NCBI GenBank assembly: GCA_963830165.1
Contig: CAWHKZ010000005.1
Location: 248,001 to 312,000 of the forward strand
Origin: Bog-756 sp963830165
Lineage (GTDB): Bacteria; Actinomycetota; Acidimicrobiia; Acidimicrobiales; RAAP-2
Direction: 5' to 3'
Length of the DNA stretch: 64,000 nucleotides
The position numbers and the translations under genes are program-made. This document shows, piece after piece, positions 23,639-31,025 of the stretch (its first letter is position 1; each line of letters starts with the position of its first letter). Under the pieces are notes generated by a model. It saw only the letters and a list, made by a program, of their open reading frames with translations, was not told where the DNA came from and made no database searches.

Positions 23639-25955
23639 ATGGAGACGGGTCCGCTCGCCGACCGACGACGTCGGCACCCGATTGCCCCGGACCTGGTGAG
23701 CGACGCCGCGGCGCGACGGCTGTGGGCCACCTACGCCGTGCTGGCTGCGGTCCTGATCGGATACTTCGCGGTCCTCCTCGTCCGCAGCACACTGGACACC
23801 TGGACGTGGCTGGACGGATGGACCGTCTGCGCCGTCGAGCTGGTCGCCTCGGGTCTCTGCCTGGCCCGGGGACTCGTCCGCCGCCCGGGACGGGCGGCCG
23901 CGCTGGTCCTCGGTCTCGCTCTGCTGTCGTGGACGACGGGCGACGTCCTGCTCACCATCGAGTCGCTCGGCGGTGCGACACCGTCGACCCCGTCCCTCGC
24001 CGATCTCTTCTACCTCAGCTTCTACCCCCTGACGTACGTCGCCGTCATGCTCTTCATCAAGGGCGAAGCCCGCCACGTGAGCCTGCCGAGCTGGATCGAC
24101 GGGGGGATCGCCGCCCTCGGGGCCGCGGCCCTGTGTGCGGCGTTCGCCTTCCAGACCATCGTCGCGTCCACCGGGGTGAGCACCGCGGCGACCCTGACGG
24201 ACCTCGCCTATCCGATCGGGGACGTCCTCCTCCTGGGCCTGGTGGTCGGTGGCTTCGCCCTGCTGTCGGGTCGGAACAGGACGCCCTGGCTCCTGCTGGC
24301 GGCCGGGATGCTGCTCAACGTGCTGGGCGACACCTCGAATCTGTTCCCGCACACCCTCGGCGCCTCGGCACCGGGCGTCGTCCTCAACGCCATCGCCTGG
24401 CCGACGTCGATCGTCCTGATGTCCCTGGCCGTCTGGCTCCGTCGAGCACGCCGCCAACCCGCTCCGGCTCGAAGAGCCGCCGGGGTTCCTCATCCCGGGC
24501 CTGGCGGCCTTCGCCGCCCTGGCGGTGCTCTTCACCGCCACGTTCCATCCCGTCGGCCGCGTGGCCACGGGCCTGGCCGCGGCCGCGCTGGCCGCCGTCG
24601 GCGTCCGACTGGTCGTGACCGTCCGGGACATGCGGCAGCTGAGCCAGGAACGGCGCCAGCAGAGCGTCACCGACGACCTCACCGGCCTCCACAATCGGCG
24701 CTACCTCTTCCATGTGCTCGACACGTTCTTCGAGGACTGTGCGGCGACGGGCGCCGAGCGGAGCGCAGCCTTCCTCTTCGTCGACCTCAATCGCTTCAAG
24801 GAGATCAACGACACGTTCGGCCACCCCGCCGGCGACGAGCTGCTCCGTCAGCTCGGCACCCGCCTGACCGGCGCGCTGCGCGACACGGACCTCCTCGTGC
24901 GCATCGGCGGCGACGAGTTCGCCGTCGTCCTCATCGACGGCGACGCCTCCTACGCGGTCGACGTGGCCCAGCGGCTCACCGACAGCCTCGAGGAGCCGTT
25001 CGCCCTCGACGTCGTGAGCGCCCACATCGGTGCCAGCATCGGTATCGCCATCGCCCCCGACGACGCCCAGGACAGCGCCGGCCTCGTGTGGTGCGCCGAC
25101 GTGGCCATGTACCGCTCCAAGCTGGGGGGTACGGCCTTCGCCAGCTACACCCAGGACCTCGACGAGGACGGGGATCAGATGCACCTGGTCGAGGACCTCC
25201 GCGCCGCCATCAACGGCGGCGGACTCACCTTGCACTACCAGCCGCAGCTCAACCTCACGACGGGCGAGATCCTGAACGTGGAGGCCCTGGTCCGGTGGAA
25301 CCACCCGAAGCTCGGCCTCCTGCCGCCCGACCGCTTCATCCCCCTGGCCGAGGAGTCCGGACTGATCGCGCCCCTGACCACCTGGGTCATCGACGAGGCC
25401 GTCGAGCAGGTGGCGATCTGGCGGGACACGGCTCGGCCGATGACCGTCTCGGTCAACATCTCACCGTCGACCCTGCTGAGGCCGGGCTTCGTCGACCAGG
25501 TCCGCGGCGCGCTCTCCGCCCGGAACCTCGGGACCGACGCCCTGGTACTCGAGATCACCGAGACGTGCGTGATCAGCGACTTCGAGCGGGCCCGCGCCGT
25601 CATCGGCGAGCTCCAGGACCACGGGTTCTGCGTGTCGATCGACGACTTCGGAGCCGGCGTGACGTCGCTCGCCTACCTCGGGAACCTGGCTGTCCGGGAA
25701 CTGAAGCTGGACCGCGTGTTCATCTTGGGCACCGAGGGCGGGGACGACATCCGCCAGGTCGACCTCATCCGCTCGACCATCGACCTCGGGCACGCCATGG
25801 GACTGCGCATCGTGGCCGAGGGCATCGAGGACCACGAGACCCTCCGGCTCCTGGCCGACCTCGGGTGCGACTACGCCCAGGGCTACTGGATCTCCCGACC
25901 CAAGCCCGCCGACGACCTGGCCTTCCAGCCCGTGCAGCGGATCGCCGCCCGCTGA
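23639..25955 (+). pseudogene. Membrane GGDEF-EAL cyclic-di-GMP enzyme with a frameshift
   Basis: Corrected for one extra base near 24440, the product is about 771 residues. Residues ~25-300 hold about eight membrane segments (a MASE-like sensor). RIGGDEF near 423 is a canonical diguanylate cyclase site with an RDTD inhibitory site five residues before it. From ~520 an EAL domain has EALVRWNHP, a metal-binding NISPS, EITE and IDDFGAG, so phosphodiesterase activity is plausible. Upstream of the shift the frame ends its similarity at LMSLAVWL; downstream it resumes as NPLRLEEPPGFLIPGL. The 3' part alone is open from 24525 and could yield a soluble GGDEF-EAL protein. With a flagellar cluster in the window, a motility role is reasonable. 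Confidence 0.8.
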
Positions 25956-25986
25956 CGACCCGGCCACGCCCTGCCGCGCAGCGGCG

Positions 25987-26478
25987 TCAGCCGACGATGG
26001 ACTCGAGGAGCTGGTCGAGACCGTCGTCCCACGGCTCGGCGCCGAGGAGCGCCGTCACCTCGAGCGGCGACGGTGCGGTCAGGACCGGCAGCGAGGAGAG
26101 ACGGGTGGTTCGATCGCGCACCTGGGCCGAGAAGAGACGGGCGAGCCGGCCGTGGCGGTTCGAACCCAGAACGATGACATCGGCCCGGCGATCGCGGGCC
26201 TCGGCGGCGATCGCGGCGGGCACGTCGCGGTGGCCGGCGGTGCGCACCGAGCCGGTGGCGACCACGTCGTGGTCGCCGAACTGTCGCACCGCACCGGTGA
26301 CGAGATCGGTCACCTCCCGGCGGGTCCGCAGCGTGACGCCACCCCCTGCCACCTGGAACTCGTTGACGTGGAACACGTGCACCGAGGCGCCCGTGCGCGT
26401 CGCCAGCGCGGTCACGTAGGAGGTGGCCACCTCGCCGGCCGGCGAGCCGTCGAGAGCGAAGAGGATGCGGTCGAACAT
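25987..26478 (-). CDS. Universal stress protein (single Usp domain)
   Basis: The 163-residue protein has a Usp fold: RILFALDGSPAGEVATSYV at the start, VIVLGSNRHGRLARLFSAQV in the nucleotide-binding loop, and a final VLTAPSP strand. The GxxGxxG ATP loop is changed to GSNRHGRLARL, so binding is uncertain. The ATG at 26478 follows GATGGAGTACTC; the open frame upstream has no Usp similarity. It is divergent from the GATase gene (87 bases apart), and the shared spacer shows no DosR-like box, unlike the Usp operon at 6.2 kb. Confidence 0.82.
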   Translation of the reverse strand: MFDRILFALDGSPAGEVATSYVTALATRTGASVHVFHVNEFQVAGGGVTLRTRREVTDLVTGAVRQFGDHDVVATGSVRTAGHRDVPAAIAAEARDRRADVIVLGSNRHGRLARLFSAQVRDRTTRLSSLPVLTAPSPLEVTALLGAEPWDDGLDQLLESIVG

Positions 26479-26565
26479 GAGTACTCCATCGACGTGGAAT
26501 TGTTTCCAACAGGTTAACTCACCCGTAGCCGCAGGACGGGGCCCGCCCCTGTATCTTGTGGCCTC

Positions 26566-27334
26566 ATGCCGACCTGCCTCGTGGTCCAGCACGTCGTCCC
26601 CGAATCGGCCTGGTCCGTCGGGACGGCCCTGGAGCGGGCCGGCGCGACCCTGGACGTCCGCCGCACCTTCGCCGGCGACGGCATCCCCTCCGACACCGAG
26701 GGCCTCGCCGGGCTCGTGGTGATGGGCGGACCGATGTCGGCCGCCACCGACGAGGGGTTCCCGACCCGGCGCGACGAGGTCGCACTGCTGGCCGACGCCG
26801 TCGCCCGGGGCCTTCCCACCCTCGGGATCTGCCTCGGCGCCCAACTGCTGGCCGTGTCCGCCGGCGCCGACGTGAGCGCCGGTGCCGGCGGGCCGGAGAT
26901 CGGCTGGGCACCCGTCGACTTCACCTCGGCGGCAGCCGACGACGTGCTCCTCCACGGACTGCCGGACCGCCTTTGCGTCCTCCACTGGCACGGCGACACC
27001 TTCACCCTGCCGGCCGGCGGTGAACTGTTGGCCAGCAATGACCGCTACGAGCGTCAGGCCTTCCGAGTCGGCCCTGTCGCCTGGGGGCTGCAGTTCCACA
27101 TGGAGGTGACGGCCGAGGCGGTCGAGGGGTTCCTCGCCGCGTTCGCCGACGAGGCCGACCAGCGCGCCGGGCGGAGCGGCCGCCGTCCGCGACGCCACAG
27201 CTCGGGGGCTGGCGGAGTTGACCCCGTGGAGCGACCTCGTGTTCGAGCGGTTCGCGGCCCTCGTGGTCCGCCCCGGAGGCACCACGACGGGCCTCTCGTC
27301 ACCGCACGATTTCGCCTGTGTTTCCGATCCGTAA
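26566..27334 (+). CDS. Class I glutamine amidotransferase-like protein, C-terminus frameshifted
   Basis: The protein has a GATase1 fold: VVMGGPMSA, the nucleophile elbow GICLGAQLL with Cys near residue 89, and the acid-base pair in GLQFHMEVT. It resembles the GMP-synthase-like group that releases ammonia from glutamine or acts on related amides. After ADEADQRAG an extra G near 27168 changes the frame. The correct continuation (AAAVRDATARGLAEL) ends at a TAA at 27332-27334, giving about 255 residues. Without correction the frame reads on to 27360 and loses the family's C-terminal helix. The catalytic triad lies before the shift, so activity could be retained. Confidence 0.78.
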
Positions 27335-27350
27335 ACTCTGACAAATCTTC

Positions 27351-27365
27351 TTGCCTCTGAGGCAA
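27351..27365. promoter_or_regulatory. Perfect palindrome, probable operator of the XRE-cupin regulator
   Basis: TTGCCTC-T-GAGGCAA is a perfect 7+1+7 inverted repeat, 20 bases before the ATG of the regulator. It stands in an AT-rich patch (ACAAATCTTC) unusual for this DNA. Palindromes at this place are typical of autoregulating XRE-cupin proteins. Confidence 0.6.
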
Positions 27366-27385
27366 GTCGGGAGCATCATCCGTCC

Positions 27386-27985
27386 ATGGAGCTGGACGAC
27401 GTGCTTCCCCTGATCGCCGAGAGCATCCGCGACGCGCGGGCCCGGGCCGGACTGACACTGGAGCAGGTGGCCCAGCGGGCCGACCTGTCGGTTGCCCACC
27501 TGTCCCGCCTCGAGTCCGGGGACCGGCAGCCGTCGGTGGCCGCACTGATCGCCCTCTCGAGGGCCCTCGGGGTCTCGATGAGCACCCTGTTCGGCGAGCG
27601 GCGCGCCGACCCCGCCGTCGCCACGTACCCGGCCGGGCGGCCCGCTCACGTGGCCAACGGGCTGACCATCTCCCCCTGCAGCGGATTCCCCGGCTCGTCC
27701 ACGCTCGAGGCCCTCCAGATCACCGTCGACACCGACCGCGTACCCCCCGAGCCGGCCCGCCACCGCGGCGAGGAGTGGATCTACGTCATCGGCGGCCGGC
27801 TCCGCCTCGAGTTCGACGGCGAGGACATCGTCCTCGAGCCGGGCGCCACCGTCCATTTCGACGCCAACCGGCCCCACCGACTGGGGGCCGAGGTCGACGG
27901 CACCGAGGTGCTCGTCGTCGCCGCCGACGCCCCCTACGACCTCCGCAACCACCCCTTGTTCACCACGACCATCAACGAGCACTGA
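27386..27985 (+). CDS. XRE-family regulator with C-terminal cupin domain
   Basis: The 199-residue protein has an N-terminal helix-turn-helix (RARAGLTLEQVAQRADLS, recognition helix VAHLSRLESGDRQPSVAAL, residues ~12-62). The C-terminal cupin (~110-190) has RHRGEEWIYVIGGRLRL and a second motif PGATVHFDANRPHRL. Such proteins sense a small ligand in the cupin and control adjacent catabolic genes. A perfect palindrome lies just upstream, and the M24 gene follows 10 bases after the stop, so it probably belongs to an operon with the peptidase and transporter. Confidence 0.88.
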   Translation: MELDDVLPLIAESIRDARARAGLTLEQVAQRADLSVAHLSRLESGDRQPSVAALIALSRALGVSMSTLFGERRADPAVATYPAGRPAHVANGLTISPCSGFPGSSTLEALQITVDTDRVPPEPARHRGEEWIYVIGGRLRLEFDGEDIVLEPGATVHFDANRPHRLGAEVDGTEVLVVAADAPYDLRNHPLFTTTINEH

Positions 27986-27995
27986 GGAGCGAACC

Positions 27996-28679
27996 ATGAC
28001 CATGCTGACCGACCTGGAGGGAACCGGAGCGAAGTACTCCGTCGACCGGCTGTTGGAGGTACGGGCCCTCACCCGCAAGGCCGTCCATCTCATCGCCGAC
28101 GAGGTGACGCCGGGCATGGCCGAGGAGGAGGCCAAGGCCAGGGCCCGGACCATCCTGAAGGACCTCGACATGCGCCGCGGGTGGCACCACATCATCGTGC
28201 GGTGCGGTCCGAACACGACGAAGGACTTCATGGAGCGGTCGGAGCCGGGGGTGGTCCTCGGGGAGAACGACATCTTCTTCGTCGACATCGGGCCCATCCA
28301 CGGCGACACCGAGGGTGACGCCGGTGACACGTTCGTCCTCGGTGACGATCCCGACCACCTCCGGGCGAAGCACGAGGTCCGCACCATCTGGGACCAGGTG
28401 CGCGAGAAGTGGTTCACCGACGGCATCTCCGGCCGCGAGCTCTACGACTACGCGATCGAGGTGACCGAGGGCATGGGGTGGAAGCTCAATATGGACCTGT
28501 CGGGACACCGGTTGTCCGACTACCCCCATTCGGCCCACTACGACGGCCCGCTGGCCGAGGTCGGTTTCCGGCCCAACCCCAACCTGTGGGTCCTGGAGAT
28601 CGCCATCGCCCACCCCGAGCGCGACTTCGGTGCCTTCTACGAGGACCTGCTCCTCGAAGACCAGTCCTTCCCCGCCTGA
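27996..28679 (+). CDS. M24 metallopeptidase-fold protein (Xaa-Pro peptidase/creatinase-like)
   Basis: The 227-residue protein is a compact M24 pita-bread fold. Its likely metal ligands are in VDIGPIHGDTEGDAGDTF (two Asp), GHRLSDYPHSAH (His), LEIAIAHPERDFGAFYEDLLL (two Glu). It lacks the N-terminal domain of full aminopeptidase P or creatinase (about 400 residues), so it is closer to methionine-aminopeptidase size. The substrate may be a dipeptide or a small amide. It is preceded by GAGGAGCGAACC and sits between the XRE-cupin regulator and an APC transporter (46 bases before the latter), which suggests that these take up and cleave the same compound. Confidence 0.82.
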   Translation: MTMLTDLEGTGAKYSVDRLLEVRALTRKAVHLIADEVTPGMAEEEAKARARTILKDLDMRRGWHHIIVRCGPNTTKDFMERSEPGVVLGENDIFFVDIGPIHGDTEGDAGDTFVLGDDPDHLRAKHEVRTIWDQVREKWFTDGISGRELYDYAIEVTEGMGWKLNMDLSGHRLSDYPHSAHYDGPLAEVGFRPNPNLWVLEIAIAHPERDFGAFYEDLLLEDQSFPA

Positions 28680-28724
28680 ACAGCACGCCACCGCCCAGCC
28701 CACCCCTGACAAGGAGCACCTGCC

Positions 28725-30203
28725 ATGAATCCTCCCGTAGGTACCAAAGAAGCTCCGGCCCTGCAGAAGATGCACGGGTTGCGACCACACTCGTTGGGAC
28801 TGTCGGCGCTGTTCGCCCAGTCCCTGGCGGTCATCTCGCCGACCATGACGGCGGTCCTCATCATCCCCCTGGCGTTCGCCAGCGCCGGTCAGGGCACCTG
28901 GTTGGCCTATGCGTTCGGCACGCTCATGCTGCTGTTCGTCGTGTTCAACCTGAACAAGTTCGCCAAGCGTTCGGCGTTCGCCGGCTCGATGTACGCCTAC
29001 ACCGGCAAGGGGCTGGGTCCCTCGGCCGGTGTGTTCTCGGGCTGGACCCTGATCTGGGCCTACTACTTCATCGCCGTCGCCGGCCTCTGCGGCTTCGCGG
29101 TGTTCTGCGGTCAGTTGCTGTCGGCGTGCGGGTTCCACGGGTCGGTGCCACCGATCATCTTCTTCGCCGTCAGCGCTCTCGGTTGCTGGTTCATCGCCTA
29201 CAAGGACATCCGGGTGTCCGCCATCCTGACGATGGTCCTCGAGGGAGCCTCGGTGGCCTGCATCATCGCCCTGGCCTGCGTGATCCTGTTCAAGCACGGC
29301 TTCAAGGTGGACACCCAGCAGCTGTCGCTCAGCGGCGTCGACGCCAAGGGCATGGGGCTCGCCATCGTGGCCTGCATCTTCTCCCTGGTCGGCTTCGAGG
29401 CGGCGACCACCATGGGCGGCGAGGCGAAGAACCCGACCAGGAACCTGCCCAGGGCGGTCATCGCCAGCCTCCTCATCACCGGGGCCTTCATGGTGTTCAT
29501 GGCCTACGTCGAGGTCGGTGGGACGAGCAATTACGGGACCGCCTGGACCGGGGCGCCGCTCAACTTCCTGGCCAGCGCCTATGGCGTGAGCTTCTTCCGG
29601 ATCCCGGTGTCGATCGGGGCGATGGCCAGCTTCTTCTCCCTCACCCTGTCGTGCCTCAACTCCGGGTCACGGATCATCTACCCGATGGCCCGGCACGGCA
29701 TCTTCTCGGGGCATCTGGGGAAGGCCCACGCCACGAACCGCACCCCGCACGTCGCGGTGTCGCTCTACATCGGCCTGATCTTCGCCCTACCGGCGTTCCT
29801 GATGCTCTTCACCAACCCCCTGACGGCCTTCGGCGACGCCGGCACGCTGGCCGCCTTCGGGTTCCTGGTCGCCTACTACCTGATCACCGTGGCGGCGCCC
29901 ATGTACCTGCGGAAACTCGGGCAGCTCCGCCCCCTGGACGTGGTCGTGTCGGCCCTGGCCGTCCTCTTCCTCCTGGTGCCGACCATCGGCAGCTTCTACC
30001 CGTTGCCCCCGTGGCCGGTCGACGCCTTCCCGTACATCTTCCTCGGGTGGATGGTGATCGGCGGAACGTGGCTCTTCGTGCAGAGCCGCCGCCGCCAGGG
30101 GATCCTCACCGAGATCGAGGCCGACCTGGAACGCACCTCGGACCCGATCGACGAGGAGCCCGTGGAGGTCACGGCCCCGGTGACCCAGCCGGCCGTGGCC
30201 TGA
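28725..30203 (+). CDS. APC family amino acid permease
   Basis: The 492-residue protein has about 12 membrane segments and the APC signature: an N-terminal LSALFAQSLAVISPTMT unwound helix, GSMYAYTGKGLGPSAG, and FSLVGFEAATTMGGEAKNPTRNLPRAV. It transports an amino acid or amine with H+ or by exchange; the substrate is unknown. The gene starts with ATG after AAGGAGCACCTGCC. It is the last gene of the XRE-cupin/M24/APC set, ended by a strong hairpin. Confidence 0.9.
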   Translation: MNPPVGTKEAPALQKMHGLRPHSLGLSALFAQSLAVISPTMTAVLIIPLAFASAGQGTWLAYAFGTLMLLFVVFNLNKFAKRSAFAGSMYAYTGKGLGPSAGVFSGWTLIWAYYFIAVAGLCGFAVFCGQLLSACGFHGSVPPIIFFAVSALGCWFIAYKDIRVSAILTMVLEGASVACIIALACVILFKHGFKVDTQQLSLSGVDAKGMGLAIVACIFSLVGFEAATTMGGEAKNPTRNLPRAVIASLLITGAFMVFMAYVEVGGTSNYGTAWTGAPLNFLASAYGVSFFRIPVSIGAMASFFSLTLSCLNSGSRIIYPMARHGIFSGHLGKAHATNRTPHVAVSLYIGLIFALPAFLMLFTNPLTAFGDAGTLAAFGFLVAYYLITVAAPMYLRKLGQLRPLDVVVSALAVLFLLVPTIGSFYPLPPWPVDAFPYIFLGWMVIGGTWLFVQSRRRQGILTEIEADLERTSDPIDEEPVEVTAPVTQPAVA

Positions 30204-30236
30204 TATCGCCGGCCGGGGGGCCGGTCCGTTCCGAAC

Positions 30237-30280
30237 CGCGACACGACCCGCCCGCCCCGGCGTCGGCGGGTCGTGTCGCG
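30237..30280 (+). terminator. Strong hairpin terminator after the APC permease gene
   Basis: A perfect 16-bp inverted repeat (CGCGACACGACCCGCC at 30237-30252, its complement at 30265-30280) has a 12-base loop and starts 34 bases after the stop. It is the best intrinsic terminator-like hairpin in the window. Confidence 0.75.
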
Positions 30281-30415
30281 CCGCGCCGGGGCGGGAGCCC
30301 CCGACGTCCCCGCACCGCATGGCCCGGTCCCCGGGCGGCGACCGGCACCGAGTGTTGCGGCCCGCCGCCGCCCCGCATGTGCAAACATCGGCTGCCTCCG
30401 GCGGAAGGAGACACC

Positions 30416-30901
30416 ATGGTCGGGCATCGGGTCAGCAATGACCAGCGGATCGCGCTGCTGAAGGGGGTCGACCTCTTCGCCGGCTGCACCGTGGTGGAAC
30501 TGAAGCGGATCGCGGCGTTGACCACACCGGCCAGCGTGAAGCAGGGGACCCTGCTGGCCAGGCAGGGCCGGCCCGGACGGGAGTTCTTCGTGGTGGTCGC
30601 CGGCACCGCCGTCGCCACCCGGAACGACCGCGAGCTGACCCGGTACGGTCCGGGCTCCTTCTTCGGCGAACTGGCGCTCCTCGACGGCGGCGAGCGCACG
30701 GCGACCGTGTACGCGGCGACGGGCATGTCGGTGCTGGTGCTGACCCGTGGCGAGTTCAACTCCCTCCAGCTGGCGGCGCCGTCGGTGGCCTTCAAGATGC
30801 TGACCGAGCTCGGCGCCCGGCTGCGGAGGGCCGACCAGCTCATGGACGAGTTCCTCGACGGCGACAAGCCGGTCACCCTGCCGGAGTCCTGGACCCTGTA
30901 G
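30416..30901 (+). CDS. Lone cyclic-nucleotide-binding domain protein (Crp-like, no HTH)
   Basis: The 161-residue protein consists of one cNMP-binding domain: LLKGVDLFAGCTVVELKRIA, GPGSFFGELALLDGGERTATV (the phosphate-binding cassette with GELALLxxxxRTAT), and a helix at the end (MLTELGARLRRADQL). A Crp-type DNA-binding domain is missing; the chain stops soon after the hinge helix, so it is a single-domain sensor or partner, not a classical regulator. Start: ATG after GGAAGGAGACACC. It stands alone between a terminator and a secreted-protein gene. The motif ATGTGCAAACAT lies 28-39 bases before the ATG. Confidence 0.85.
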   Translation: MVGHRVSNDQRIALLKGVDLFAGCTVVELKRIAALTTPASVKQGTLLARQGRPGREFFVVVAGTAVATRNDRELTRYGPGSFFGELALLDGGERTATVYAATGMSVLVLTRGEFNSLQLAAPSVAFKMLTELGARLRRADQLMDEFLDGDKPVTLPESWTL

Positions 30902-31025
30902 GCGACGGCACCGGCGGCGGGCGCCCGCGCCCGGGTGTCGAGAGGCCGCCGCCCCCCGACGAGCACCGTGTTGATCCGACGTCATCGCCCGGGTAGCTTC
31001 TCGGGGAACGCTTGGGGGGCTGGGC

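Noticed and set aside
26150..26170. A T-loop-like GGTTCGAACCC suggesting a tRNA
   Set aside because: It lies inside the Usp coding sequence and no cloverleaf can be drawn around it.
26500..26560. A DosR-like box between the Usp and GATase genes (GGACGGGGCCCGCCCC)
   Set aside because: The halves are two bases too far apart and the centre is a GC palindrome unlike the other boxes.
28409..30901. One 830-codon frame covering the APC permease and the cNMP protein
   Set aside because: Only its last 161 codons are real (the cNMP domain). The rest is an out-of-frame reading of the M24 and APC genes.
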